From: Thermoflavifilum sp.
Lineage (GTDB): Bacteria > Bacteroidota > Bacteroidia > Chitinophagales > Chitinophagaceae
DNA length: 64,000 nt
Reading direction: 5' to 3'
Assembly: GCF_014961315.1 (NCBI RefSeq)
Contig: NZ_CP063141.1
Span: forward strand, 186,001 to 250,000
Shown: positions 11,563 through 21,326 of the stretch, piece after piece
Position numbering within the stretch: the first letter of the stretch is position 1
Layout of the letters: each line of letters starts with the position of its first letter
The notes under the pieces: model-generated
Databases searched by the model: none
Told to the model about the DNA's origin: nothing
Seen by the model: the letters and a program-made list of their open reading frames with translations, nothing else
Translations under genes and position numbers: made by a program

Positions 11563-12420
11563 TTAACCCAGATAGGCTTTCAATGCATTGCTATACCGCG
11601 CTTTTTGCAAGCGTTTGATGGCCCTTTCTTTGATCTGGCGAATCCTTTCCTTCGTGAGGTCGTATTTCTGGCCAATTTGTTCGATAGTAACTCCATTTTC
11701 TCCATCAAGACCAAAATAAGCCGTTACGATTTCAGCTTCGCGGGGCGAAAGCGATTTCAACACCCGACGGATTTCTTCCCGGAGCGATTCCCGCATCACA
11801 TCTTCATCGGTCTGTTCACTGCTTTCCAGCAAATCGCCCATGGCCACATCTTCGGCCTCATGCACGGGTGCGTCCAGACTGGTATGACGCGTATTGCTGC
11901 TGATAATATTGTTGATTTCCGTTTCAGACATCTGAAGGATTTCGGCTAATTCTTCGGGCGAAGGTTCGCGTTCGTTTTCCTGTTCAAATATCGTATAAGC
12001 CTTGGTGGCTTTGTTATAGGTACCAATCTTGTTCTGCGGTAAACGCACCAACCTTCCCTGTTCAGCCAGAGCCTGAAGAATAGACTGGCGTATCCACCAC
12101 ACAGCATAGGAAATGAACTTGAATCCTTTGGTTTCATCAAAACGCTGAGCGGCTTTAATCAACCCCAGATTTCCTTCGTTAATCAAGTCGCTTAAACTCA
12201 ACCCCTGATGCTGGTATTGCTTGGCTACCGACACCACAAAACGCAGGTTACCCGTTGTCAAACGTTCCAGCGCTTTCTGATCTCCCATCTTGATACGCCG
12301 CGCCAGCTCGGTTTCTTCTTCTGGAGTAAGCAAAGGAATCTTGGAGATTTCCTGCAAATACTTTTCTACTGCTTGAGAATCCCTGTTGGTAATTTGTGTG
12401 GCAATTTTAAGCTGCCTCAT
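11563..12420 (-). CDS. rpoD: Primary RNA polymerase sigma factor (Bacteroidota RpoD)
   Basis: 285 residues, the short form of the housekeeping sigma-70 found in Bacteroidota, lacking a long region 1.1. Region 1.2 begins RQLKIATQITNR and includes YLQEISKIPLLTPEEETELA; region 2 has NLRFVVSVAKQYQHQG, DLINEGNLGLIKAAQRFDE and the melting segment FKFISYAVWWIRQSI; region 4 carries the helix-turn-helix TIEQIGQKYDLTKERIRQIK. It directs RNA polymerase to the TAnnTTTG-type promoters noted across this window. It has a candidate promoter about 165 bases upstream and a strong terminator downstream, so it is a single-gene unit. Confidence 0.96.
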   Translation of the reverse strand: MRQLKIATQITNRDSQAVEKYLQEISKIPLLTPEEETELARRIKMGDQKALERLTTGNLRFVVSVAKQYQHQGLSLSDLINEGNLGLIKAAQRFDETKGFKFISYAVWWIRQSILQALAEQGRLVRLPQNKIGTYNKATKAYTIFEQENEREPSPEELAEILQMSETEINNIISSNTRHTSLDAPVHEAEDVAMGDLLESSEQTDEDVMRESLREEIRRVLKSLSPREAEIVTAYFGLDGENGVTIEQIGQKYDLTKERIRQIKERAIKRLQKARYSNALKAYLG

Positions 12421-12585
12421 ATGAATAGATGATTTTTAAATGAAAAGAATCAACGAATTTTACACTCTTAAAGATTATTTAAGCGCTTGATTTCCATAAC
12501 TTTTATTTCACATCATCGTCATCTTTTGCTTCGAATGGCTGTTTTCTGTGATGTATGTACACAAAACCCGGTGAAAAATTGGCCG

Positions 12586-12617
12586 CAAAGTTACAACAGA
12601 TGATAACGATTTTGCAA
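12586..12617 (-). promoter_or_regulatory. Promoter of rpoD with a long untranslated leader
   Basis: On the minus strand TAACTTTG (12586-12593) matches TAnnTTTG exactly and a TTG (12615-12617) sits 21 bases upstream. Transcription would begin near 12580, leaving about 160 untranslated bases before rpoD. Confidence 0.55.
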
Positions 12618-12646
12618 GCAAAAAAGTAATCAAAATATCATTTTTT

Positions 12647-13681
12647 ATGAATTTTCTAACAAGGGTTGATTTTCGCAGTGATACCGTTACCCGACCCACA
12701 CCCGGTATGATGGAAGCCATGATGCAAGCGGAGGTCGGCGATGATGTATGGGGTGAAGATCCCACGGTTATAGCTTTAGAAGAACAGATGGCAGCCTTAT
12801 TCGGCAAAGAAGCCGGTCTGTTCTGCCCTTCTGGAACCATGACCAATCAGATTGCCGTGAAGATACATACCCAACCTGGCGACGAAGTGATATGCAGCGA
12901 GCTGGCACATGTGTACCAGTATGAAGCCGGGGGCATGGCTTTTCATTCGGGTGTACAGGCGCATCTTATCCCGGGTAATCGCGGTATGATAACTGCCGAG
13001 CAAATTCGAGACGCCATTCAGCCGGATGACATTCATAAACCCCCGTCGCGATTGGTGTGCATTGAAAATACGGTGAATCGGGGTGGCGGTTGTTGCTATG
13101 ATCTGGATGAGCTGAAGCGCATCAGTGACCTTTGTCGGGAACGTGGCTTATCGCTCCATCTGGACGGGGCCCGCCTGTTTCATGCACTGATTGCCAGAAA
13201 TGAACAACCGGAGCAATATGGTATCCTGTTCGATACGCTTTCTATTTGCCTCAGTAAGGGGCTGGGCTGTCCGGTAGGATCGGTATTGCTGGGGAGCAGA
13301 GCGCTCATCCAGAAAGCCCGTCGGGTACGCAAGCTCATGGGAGGAGGCATGCGCCAGGCCGGATTTCTATCTGCAGCCGGATTGTATGCACTCGCCCATC
13401 ATATCGATCGGTTGGCCGAGGATCATGCGCATGCCAAAAAACTGGCATCAGCCCTTATCCATCATCCTGCAGTGGAATCGCTCTTGCCCGTGGAAACCAA
13501 TATTGTGATTTTCGAACTGAAACCCCCTTATTCAGCCCGGGCATTTGCCGATTTCATGCGCGAACACGGCATTCTGGTTCACCCTATTGGCCCTCGCTCC
13601 ATCCGTATGGTTACACATCTGGATATACATCCACCCATGGTGGAATATACCCTGCAAGTGCTAAACAGGTTCCCCGATTAA
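12647..13681 (+). CDS. ltaE: Low-specificity L-threonine aldolase
   Basis: PLP enzyme that cleaves L-threonine and L-allo-threonine to glycine and acetaldehyde. 344 residues. The opening [19 protein letters not shown] and [12 protein letters not shown] are strongly characteristic. The PLP lysine is K204 in [15 protein letters not shown], and [10 protein letters not shown] supplies the cofactor-binding Asp. It is transcribed away from rpoD and is followed by a hairpin before valS, so it is probably monocistronic. Confidence is high for the family; stereopreference cannot be read. Confidence 0.92.
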   Translation: MNFLTRVDFRSDTVTRPTPGMMEAMMQAEVGDDVWGEDPTVIALEEQMAALFGKEAGLFCPSGTMTNQIAVKIHTQPGDEVICSELAHVYQYEAGGMAFHSGVQAHLIPGNRGMITAEQIRDAIQPDDIHKPPSRLVCIENTVNRGGGCCYDLDELKRISDLCRERGLSLHLDGARLFHALIARNEQPEQYGILFDTLSICLSKGLGCPVGSVLLGSRALIQKARRVRKLMGGGMRQAGFLSAAGLYALAHHIDRLAEDHAHAKKLASALIHHPAVESLLPVETNIVIFELKPPYSARAFADFMREHGILVHPIGPRSIRMVTHLDIHPPMVEYTLQVLNRFPD

Positions 13682-13697
13682 ATTCCCGAACAGACAG

Positions 13698-13735
13698 TTG
13701 AGGTATTTCAGGTACCTCAAAAATGTATTTTTCAT
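13698..13735 (+). terminator. Hairpin terminator between threonine aldolase and valS
   Basis: TTGAGGTA and TACCTCAA form a perfect 8-bp stem around a 7-base loop (13698-13720), followed by AAATGTATTTTTC. It ends the threonine aldolase transcript; the U-run is short. Confidence 0.55.
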
Positions 13736-13769
13736 TTCATTTTTTATTGATGGTCCTTTTGTGAGGCAA

Positions 13770-13802
13770 TTGGCTTTTTTAGCACACCAAGCAATATTTT
13801 TG
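13770..13802 (+). promoter_or_regulatory. valS promoter, -7 box almost touching the start codon
   Basis: TATTTTTG (13795-13802) matches TAnnTTTG exactly and a TTG (13770-13772) lies 22 bases upstream. Only five bases separate the box from the valS ATG, which predicts a transcript with almost no leader. Confidence 0.5.
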
Positions 13803-13807
13803 CAACT

Positions 13808-16423
13808 ATGGAAATAGCCAAAACTTATCAGCACCAGCCTGTAGAAGCGAGATGGTATGCATACTGGCTTGAAAAAGGATATTTTCATTCCAAACCCGAT
13901 CAGCGCCCGCCCTACACCATTGTTATTCCTCCCCCTAATGTGACGGGGGTTTTGCATATGGGACATGCCTTAAACGAAACCATTCAGGATATTCTCATCA
14001 GGCGCGCACGCGCCATGGGCTACAATGCCTGCTGGGTGCCGGGTGCCGACCATGCTTCTATTGCAACGGAAGCCCGCGTGGTGAATGAGTTGAAAAAACA
14101 GGGTATCCGCAAACAGGATATAGGCAGAGAGGCTTTTTTGCAACATGCCTGGCAATGGAAAGAAAAATACGGGGGCATCATCTATGAGCAGTTAAAAAAA
14201 TTAGGATGCAGTTGCGATTGGCAGCGGACCACATTTACCCTTGACAGCGAATATGCCCGGGCCGTAATCAAGGTGTTTGTGCACCTGTATCGTGAAGGGC
14301 TTATCTACCGTGGCCAGCGTATGATTAACTGGGATCCTGTGGCGCTTACGGCGCTGAGCGATGAAGAAGTGGAATACCGCGAAGTACAGTCTACCCTGTA
14401 TTATGTCCGTTATCCACTGGAAGGTTCAACGGATAACATCATCGTAGCCACCACGCGCCCGGAAACGATACTGGGCGACGTAGCCATAGCCGTGCATCCT
14501 GAAGATGCGCGTTATCAGCATCTGATCGGGAAAATGGCCCGGGTGCCGCTCATTGATCGGCGTATCCCCATCATTGCCGATCCCTATGTCGACCAGGCCT
14601 TCGGAACGGGCTGCCTGAAAATCACGCCTGCACATGATCCGCATGATTATCAGCTGGGCGTGAAACATCATTTACCAATAATCGATGTACTGAACCCCGA
14701 TGGTACCATGAGCCCGGCGGCACAGCTGTTTGTGGGCGAAGACCGGTTTGTGGTAAGAAATAAAATCGCCGATTTACTTCGCGAAAAAGGATTTCTCACA
14801 AAAACAGAATCGATCGTCAATAAAAATGGATTTTCCCAGCGAAGCCATGCCGTGGTAGAACCCCGGATTTCCACACAGTGGTTTTTAAAAATGAAAGACC
14901 TTGCAGAGCCCGCGCTGGAGGCCGTATTGCAAAGAAAAATTCAGATTCATCCAGAAGAACGTTTCTTGAACACATACCGGCACTGGATGGAAAACGTGCA
15001 GGATTGGTGTATTTCCCGCCAGCTCTGGTGGGGACATCGCATTCCAGCCTGGTATGATGAAGAGGGGAATATTTATGTGGCCGAAACGGCCGAAGAAGCT
15101 TATACGCAGGCGCGTCGCGCCTCGGGCAAGTCCGATGTACAGCTGCATCAAGACGAAGATGTGCTGGATACCTGGTTTTCATCCTGGCTCTGGCCTGTGG
15201 AAGTATTTCATGGCATTACCCGACCCGGCAATGCCGACTGGCGTTACTATTACCCCACCACCGTACTGGTCACCGGACAGGATATTATCTTTTTCTGGGT
15301 GGCCCGTATGATTATGGCGGGCCTGCACTTTACCGGAGAAGTTCCCTTTCATCATGTGTATTTCACTGGAATGGTGCGCGACAAACAGGGTAGAAAAATG
15401 AGCAAATCACTCGGCAATTCGCCCGATCTGTCAGCACTTATCCACCAATACGGAGCCGATGCCGTACGCTTCGGCGTGATGATTTCCTCGCCAGCTGGAA
15501 ATGATTTGCTGTTCGATGAAAAGGAATGCGAACAGGGATTGCATTTTTGTAATAAACTCTGGAATGCACTGCGGCTTATCAAAAGCTGGGAATCAAAAAT
15601 CCAGACAGAAGCCAATCCAGTATCAGATTTCCCTGTAAAATGGTTCCAGCACCGCCTGATGGCATTTGTGAAACAAAGCGAAAACGATTTTGCTCAATTC
15701 CGACTCAGCGAGAACCTGAAAAACCTGTACACGCTTATCTGGGAAGATTTCTGCAGTACGTATCTGGAGTGGATGAAACCCGCTCCCGATGCGGCCGGCC
15801 TGCAAATCACCAAATCTTATTTTGAAACCCTGTTGCAGTTGTTGCATCCCTTCATGCCTTTTATTACAGAAGAAATATATCACCAGCTATCCCCACGCAA
15901 TCCAGACGATGACCTGATCATCAAACCCTTGCCTGCAGCCGCGGAGGTGGATGAAACAATCATACAACAAGGACTGCTGCTGAAAGAAGTTATCGCCAGC
16001 GTGCGGCAAGTGTTGCAATTGCATCAAATCAAATCAAATCAACCATACGAACTATGGATTCAAACAGCACAACGGCATATATATGATGCGTGCATGCCCA
16101 TCCTGCATGCACAATTACGCGTTGAGAAAATTGTTTTTACAGATCATGCCCCGGAACAGGCCATCAGCACGGTAGTGGGAAAAGATATTTTTTATATCCG
16201 GATTCCTCAATTGCAATCCACCGCATCGGATCATCAAAAACAAAACCTGGAAAAAGATTTAAATTATTTGAAAACATTTTTACAAAAAATTGAAGAGAAG
16301 CTGCAAAACGAACGTTTTCTGCAACATGCAAAGCCTGAAGTAATAGCGCGTGAACAAAAGAAAAAACAGGACACAATAGAAAAAATCAGGGTCATTGAAG
16401 AAACGCTACGCGCCCTTTCGTAA
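13808..16423 (+). CDS. valS: Valyl-tRNA synthetase
   Basis: Charges tRNA-Val with valine and edits threonine. 871 residues, normal for the enzyme. The class I HIGH motif is present as HMGHALN in PPPNVTGVLHMGHALNETIQ, and KMSKS is at residues 530-534 in GRKMSKSLGNSPD. The editing domain shows TTRPETILGDVA and HDPHDYQLG. The anticodon-binding domain and a C-terminal coiled coil (EKDLNYLKTFLQKIEEKLQ) follow. It is followed 12 bases later by a small secreted protein gene, likely in the same transcript. Confidence 0.97.
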   Translation: MEIAKTYQHQPVEARWYAYWLEKGYFHSKPDQRPPYTIVIPPPNVTGVLHMGHALNETIQDILIRRARAMGYNACWVPGADHASIATEARVVNELKKQGIRKQDIGREAFLQHAWQWKEKYGGIIYEQLKKLGCSCDWQRTTFTLDSEYARAVIKVFVHLYREGLIYRGQRMINWDPVALTALSDEEVEYREVQSTLYYVRYPLEGSTDNIIVATTRPETILGDVAIAVHPEDARYQHLIGKMARVPLIDRRIPIIADPYVDQAFGTGCLKITPAHDPHDYQLGVKHHLPIIDVLNPDGTMSPAAQLFVGEDRFVVRNKIADLLREKGFLTKTESIVNKNGFSQRSHAVVEPRISTQWFLKMKDLAEPALEAVLQRKIQIHPEERFLNTYRHWMENVQDWCISRQLWWGHRIPAWYDEEGNIYVAETAEEAYTQARRASGKSDVQLHQDEDVLDTWFSSWLWPVEVFHGITRPGNADWRYYYPTTVLVTGQDIIFFWVARMIMAGLHFTGEVPFHHVYFTGMVRDKQGRKMSKSLGNSPDLSALIHQYGADAVRFGVMISSPAGNDLLFDEKECEQGLHFCNKLWNALRLIKSWESKIQTEANPVSDFPVKWFQHRLMAFVKQSENDFAQFRLSENLKNLYTLIWEDFCSTYLEWMKPAPDAAGLQITKSYFETLLQLLHPFMPFITEEIYHQLSPRNPDDDLIIKPLPAAAEVDETIIQQGLLLKEVIASVRQVLQLHQIKSNQPYELWIQTAQRHIYDACMPILHAQLRVEKIVFTDHAPEQAISTVVGKDIFYIRIPQLQSTASDHQKQNLEKDLNYLKTFLQKIEEKLQNERFLQHAKPEVIAREQKKKQDTIEKIRVIEETLRALS

Positions 16424-16435
16424 ACTTACTGATTC

Positions 16436-16960
16436 ATGTTGCAAATGTTGAAACATCGTATCCTGCATCTCAGTACAACATTATTGATGGGAATCTTCAG
16501 CGGCATCATGGCCTGTCATGCTCAGCAGCTGTTCACCCCTTCGGCACGGATACTGGACACACTGAACCAGAAAGGCCCCAGGCTTTACACCCTGCTGGGA
16601 TATGATTCTGCGACCCATGTCCCTGCAAAATTGATGCTTCAACTCATCGATTCACCACTGGTGGTAAAAGATACCAGGGGCAAGCAATATCAGGTTACGC
16701 GTTTTGATTTTGGTTATCTGCATATTGATACGACATTCAATGATACAACGGAACGTTTTGAATTAGTCCCGGAATACCTCGGTTTTACATTTTTACAGAA
16801 TCAGCTGGATACCTTGTGGAAAGCGCGTGTAAAAAAAACTTTACATGCCGGCGAACAATTGTTTTTTGATCATATCATTGCTGAAGACCCTACGGGCATC
16901 AAATATGGTGCGCCACCATTGCATATTTGGGTGATTGATTCACTGCAAAAAAATCAATGA
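16436..16960 (+). CDS. Small secreted protein of unknown function
   Basis: 174 residues with a signal peptide (hydrophobic ILHLSTTLLMGIFSGIMA then CHAQQ). The mature part is beta-rich with no motif I recognise; it ends LHIWVIDSLQKNQ. A lipoprotein anchor at the Cys of MACHAQ is possible. It starts 12 bases after valS, so it is probably read from the valS promoter, but no functional link to tRNA charging is suggested. Its last seven bases overlap the convergent peptidase gene. Confidence 0.7.
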   Translation: MLQMLKHRILHLSTTLLMGIFSGIMACHAQQLFTPSARILDTLNQKGPRLYTLLGYDSATHVPAKLMLQLIDSPLVVKDTRGKQYQVTRFDFGYLHIDTTFNDTTERFELVPEYLGFTFLQNQLDTLWKARVKKTLHAGEQLFFDHIIAEDPTGIKYGAPPLHIWVIDSLQKNQ

Positions 16961-19800
16961 AGCTGTAAGGGAATGATCAATTCCCATCTGTTCCGCATAT
17001 TTGGAGATAGCGGATCCGTATCGAGTAAATGGCTGAACCTGAGCGTAATACTCAGTGGATAGCTATTCCACCATCTGGTATCGGCTGTGCAGGCTATACC
17101 TGTGGATCGGAAGCGTTGATGAGTCGTTTGTTGCTGCACGTAGTAAAGTGTTTTGCTATCATCATAAAACAAATTAAGTCGCAAACGTAAAAAATACAGA
17201 ATACCCCCAAAACCCCAATCAGGATATGCCACCGGGAATTGGTAATTCAATCCCCATTTCATGATTTGATCATAATAAGGTGCATGATATCCTCTTGCAT
17301 ACACAAATGCATCGGGAAATGCATATGTATTGGCCGTATCCTTTTTTTGCCAGGCAAATTGTAAAAGCAGGCTATGCGAAGGCCAGAATCCGGGGAAATA
17401 CAGATCGGCGCTGCTGTATAATTGCGTTGCAAAATGTGAGCCCAGTGAATGATACCAGCTGAGGTATAAAACCTGGGCCAGATGAGGAGCAATGTGCTGA
17501 CGAGCCTGCATACGTTGTTGTACAAATTGTAAACCCGTATGAAAATAGGGAAGTGAAAAAGCATGAGGCGCAATACCTTTCTGTGCCGGATATTCCACAT
17601 GAAGTGCATGAATTCCTGCAAAAGGAATCAGGTATCGACCCATCATACGGCCGGAAAAATTCCAGGGTACATAGCCCGATAAACTTGTCGAGGCTTCATT
17701 CCAGAAAACCCGTTGCCCATTTGATTCCCATGCAGTCCGGTGAGCCGTGTATTGCCCGCTTACATTCCATATCGGATACCAGCCGCCATAGGTGCCCGAT
17801 ATACCCATACTATGTGATGTTTCATTGCGATTATACTGATAAAACAAAGCAGAAGAAAAAGTGTTGAGGATATTATCGGATAAAATCTGAAATCCATAAT
17901 CCGGATCATCCAGAATAGGTTCCCAGCTGTGGATATGGATGAGTTGAAAAGATTTCGGATAATTTGTAATTGTAAAATATCGATGAGGGGTTTTTTGCAA
18001 TACATTCGCACGCTCAGCCTGCAGAGCTTTGTGAACATACGGATCATCCGTAGCGAATAATTGCATGCTATCTACAGGCAACCATTGCGTGGTGTCTAAC
18101 GTAAGCTTCATCAATCGATTTCCTTTCAGGGTAAATTGGCTGTACACCAGCCAGCGTCCATCAGGCGATACAGCAGGTGAATAACAACTTGCAGCAGCAT
18201 GGGTTACTTGATAAATGGTAGGATGTTTCAACGAAACGGCATATATCTGTTGAATATGTGCGAAGCTTCCACTAAAAAAAATCCATGAACCGGATTGACA
18301 AAATTGCTGAATGGGATGATAGGTGAAGGGTGTGATGATACGCGTTTCACGACCAGCTAAATCCCGTGCAAGGATAGCCGATCGCCCGCTGGAGTCCTGA
18401 GCAATGTAATATATCATTTTCCCATCTGCTGAAAAACGAGGATAGGCCATCATGCCATGATATGGATTCATGAACGTGTCGATGAGCGCGCCATCGTTTG
18501 CTCGAAATATATTCAATTGCGCCAACTGATTCGCATCCACGGATACGGCCACAATTCGCCGTCCATCGGGTGAAAGGGCTGGTGAAAACAATCGGGTGCG
18601 ATGGGTAATTTTTTTTATCTGATGATGTTCCTGATCATATCGCATGATAACACCGTAATCTTTCCAGCCCCAGCGCGGATCATTACGATATCCGGCCCAA
18701 ACGATTGCATCACGATTTGCGGTAAAATAATCATCAACCACAATTCCCGGACGAACCAGCGGATGCACGGTACCGCGAAGATCCATACACACAATTGCCG
18801 GTAATTTTTGAAAACTGCTCTGCACGAATAGCAGGGTATCATTAGATATAAAAACAGGGTATTGTTGATCGAGATAGTGCCCGTGTTCCTGGGTGAGTGG
18901 AACAGCAGCATCCGACACACCGGGATTATCGTGTTTCCATTGTTCATCAAAATATTGCATGGCTTCCCGGTAAAACGTAGTTACCGATTTTCCGGTATAA
19001 TCTTTCAATGCATGCGAAAATGGATAAAACAAGTGGGTATAAGCTGCCGCCTTGTGGGTTACGTTTTTCCACAGGGTATCGCCGTATTGTTCTCGTCCAT
19101 AAGCACATAACAGGTAACCCAGGGGATAATGATCGGGCACATAGTCGCGATAAGAGCCATTTCGCAATTTCATCCAGGAATAGGGAAAATGGGCGTTTGC
19201 AAGAGCCCGGTATGCATCGAAAAACTCGGGTAAACGGCCTCTGCCCTGAGGTGTAAGGGTAGTTTCCATAAACACGGCGTCGCCTTCCCAGAACCAGTTG
19301 GGAATCGCTACATCCGTTGCAAACGCCTGTCCGGCTTCGCCAAAAGCAATGCGCATGAGGTGCGAGAGGCCTACATTGAAATGCATATTTTGCAATGCAT
19401 GCCGATACTCATGCACGCTGAGAAAGTCTAACCAGGGCAAGCTGCCCAGCTGGTCCATTTGCTGGGGTGGTGTGGTTTGAAACTCTGCACGAAAAGGTGC
19501 CAGCATCACATATCCATTGCTGAGTATGGTTTGATTCTGCAGCACCACATTTAATTTCCGCTGCGCAAAGCCTATCGACTGCCGGTGAAATGCACTGATG
19601 TCGGTGATGATATTGGCCACGCGTTCGGCCTGTGCATCCATTCCGTCAGGAAAGATGATTCGTATGGTATCGGTGTTGATTTGTTTCCAGTGTAATCGTG
19701 CGGGATCACCGCCAAATACCTGCGCCCACGCTGGAATGCACGCGATTAACATCATGAAAATCGCTGGCCATACATGCTTTAATCGATCATATGGTTTCAT
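16954..19800 (-). CDS. Secreted peptidase-MA-like / beta-propeller / C-terminal barrel protein
   Basis: 948 residues with a signal peptide ending near AWAQ. The N-terminal domain has a zinc peptidase signature, H130-E-Y-R-H134 in HEYRHALQ, and a second motif WFWEGDAVF whose E172 is the likely third ligand, the gluzincin/peptidase-MA arrangement. The middle carries repeated WD40-like PD40 blades (LSPDGRRIVAVS, FSADGKMIYYIA, VSPDGRWLVYS), as in TolB. The C-terminal 350 residues are rich in aromatic alternating strands (FQLIHIHSW, ALFYQYNRNE, LRLNLFYDD) and look like an outer-membrane barrel. It is the last gene of an operon, 10 bases after the double ABC ATPase. Substrate unknown. Confidence 0.75.
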   Translation of the reverse strand: MKPYDRLKHVWPAIFMMLIACIPAWAQVFGGDPARLHWKQINTDTIRIIFPDGMDAQAERVANIITDISAFHRQSIGFAQRKLNVVLQNQTILSNGYVMLAPFRAEFQTTPPQQMDQLGSLPWLDFLSVHEYRHALQNMHFNVGLSHLMRIAFGEAGQAFATDVAIPNWFWEGDAVFMETTLTPQGRGRLPEFFDAYRALANAHFPYSWMKLRNGSYRDYVPDHYPLGYLLCAYGREQYGDTLWKNVTHKAAAYTHLFYPFSHALKDYTGKSVTTFYREAMQYFDEQWKHDNPGVSDAAVPLTQEHGHYLDQQYPVFISNDTLLFVQSSFQKLPAIVCMDLRGTVHPLVRPGIVVDDYFTANRDAIVWAGYRNDPRWGWKDYGVIMRYDQEHHQIKKITHRTRLFSPALSPDGRRIVAVSVDANQLAQLNIFRANDGALIDTFMNPYHGMMAYPRFSADGKMIYYIAQDSSGRSAILARDLAGRETRIITPFTYHPIQQFCQSGSWIFFSGSFAHIQQIYAVSLKHPTIYQVTHAAASCYSPAVSPDGRWLVYSQFTLKGNRLMKLTLDTTQWLPVDSMQLFATDDPYVHKALQAERANVLQKTPHRYFTITNYPKSFQLIHIHSWEPILDDPDYGFQILSDNILNTFSSALFYQYNRNETSHSMGISGTYGGWYPIWNVSGQYTAHRTAWESNGQRVFWNEASTSLSGYVPWNFSGRMMGRYLIPFAGIHALHVEYPAQKGIAPHAFSLPYFHTGLQFVQQRMQARQHIAPHLAQVLYLSWYHSLGSHFATQLYSSADLYFPGFWPSHSLLLQFAWQKKDTANTYAFPDAFVYARGYHAPYYDQIMKWGLNYQFPVAYPDWGFGGILYFLRLRLNLFYDDSKTLYYVQQQTTHQRFRSTGIACTADTRWWNSYPLSITLRFSHLLDTDPLSPNMRNRWELIIPLQLH

Positions 19801-19810
19801 GAGGCGGGTC

Positions 19811-21310
19811 TTAAGCTAATACCTGATGGGCAAAAAAGTGCTCGGCAAGCCGGTAATCATAGCGACCACTATACACGATCTCGCCCCGGTGCAGATACAG
19901 CATGTGGGTGATGCAAGCCGGCAGTTCATGTAATTCATGGGTCACATACAGCAATGTAAATGCGGGATCGGCACTCCATCTGTCCAGCATATCACTTATC
20001 CGCTGACGGCTATACGCGTCGAGTCCCTGACAGGGTTCATCCAGGATAAGCAACGGAGCTTTCATAAGCAAGGCCCTGATGCATAATAATAAACGTTGTT
20101 CGCTGGTAGAAAGTTGCGATATGGGTTGACCGGCACAGGATTCCATATCCCAGTATTGCAAATACTGCAATGCCTCCTGCTGTATGGTGAGGCCTGATGC
20201 TGAATGGGAGACGTCAGGCTTCACCTGCTGCATGAACCAGCTGAGACAATCTTGTTGGGTACGAAGATAATGATGCATTTCGGGTGATACATAAGCCTGC
20301 TGACGTTTAATCTCCCATATACTTTCTCCACTTCCCCTGCGCCTACCCCTCCAGTACACCTGCTGTGCATAAGCCTGTGGATGATCGGTGGTGATTAAAC
20401 TCAGCAAGGTCGATTTTCCGGAACCATTCTGCCCACAAATAAGCCACCGTTCGCCCGGATATACTCGCCAGTGAATGTGTTTCAATACCTGTTGTTGCCC
20501 GTATTGCACCTCAACATCGCGCATTTCAAAAAGCGGAATATCGTGTGATAAGGACTGTGATAAAACAGGGAGCGGAACATCTATGTGCGGGCGCGTAGAA
20601 GAACGATGAACCTTCTGGAGGGAAATGACATCGTCAAATAAATCGTCGACTTCTTCCGGTAAAACTTCCATAACGATGGTAATACCGTGCTTGCTGATTT
20701 GCTTGAACATTTCCTTTAATTGTCGTCTGGAGGCTGCATCCAGTCCTGTGAAAGGTGCATTCAACAGTAATAATTCCGGTCCTGGTAACAGGGCCCGCAA
20801 GATCAATAGCTTTTTTAATTCTCCGTTTGAAAGTTGCTGCACCTTGCGTTCGAGCAATTCAGGAGAGAATAGATGTTTATGTTGACAAAGCTCATGAAGC
20901 CTTTCGTGTAATTCACTTTCCTGCATACCAAGATGCTGGATAGCATATTCATGAAGCAATGCGTACACCTGTACCCAACCATGGGTTTGTGAAGCATAAT
21001 AGCGTTGTTGATAGAAAGCATCGGAATGGCGCATCACCAGATCACCCGCATGAAAATCAACCCAGCCCAGCTGACGCGGGCCGGGCGTTGCTGCGATCCG
21101 TTGTTCATCATCGAGAAAATATCGGATTCGGCCATGGGTGATGGGTATTTTCCCCGCAATAGCCTTCAGCAAGGTCGTTTTTCCGCTACCATTGCAGCCG
21201 GTTATGGCCACACAGGCGCCGCGTTGAACCGATCTGCTAAAATCCCGTACAATATCACGTGAACCGCGGGAAATAGATACGCGTTCAAACTGAAACAAAA
21301 CCTCACTCAT
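19811..21310 (-). CDS. ModF-like double ABC ATPase
   Basis: 499 residues with two ABC nucleotide-binding domains and no membrane segment. Domain 1 has Walker A GCNGSGKTT and signature LSNGE, but its Walker B reads LLLLNAPFTGLD, with Asn184 and Ala185 where Asp and the catalytic Glu normally sit. Domain 2 has Walker A GQNGSGKST, signature LSTSEQ and an intact LLILDEPCQGLD. The layout matches ModF/PhrA-type soluble ATPases. No molybdate permease or other ABC permease is nearby; it sits 16 bases after a nucleoside transporter gene and 10 bases before the peptidase-propeller gene. Role unknown; domain 1 probably binds but hydrolyses ATP poorly. Confidence 0.85.
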   Translation of the reverse strand: MSEVLFQFERVSISRGSRDIVRDFSRSVQRGACVAITGCNGSGKTTLLKAIAGKIPITHGRIRYFLDDEQRIAATPGPRQLGWVDFHAGDLVMRHSDAFYQQRYYASQTHGWVQVYALLHEYAIQHLGMQESELHERLHELCQHKHLFSPELLERKVQQLSNGELKKLLILRALLPGPELLLLNAPFTGLDAASRRQLKEMFKQISKHGITIVMEVLPEEVDDLFDDVISLQKVHRSSTRPHIDVPLPVLSQSLSHDIPLFEMRDVEVQYGQQQVLKHIHWRVYPGERWLICGQNGSGKSTLLSLITTDHPQAYAQQVYWRGRRRGSGESIWEIKRQQAYVSPEMHHYLRTQQDCLSWFMQQVKPDVSHSASGLTIQQEALQYLQYWDMESCAGQPISQLSTSEQRLLLCIRALLMKAPLLILDEPCQGLDAYSRQRISDMLDRWSADPAFTLLYVTHELHELPACITHMLYLHRGEIVYSGRYDYRLAEHFFAHQVLA

Positions 21311-21326
21311 CTTTCTTTCATTTCAT

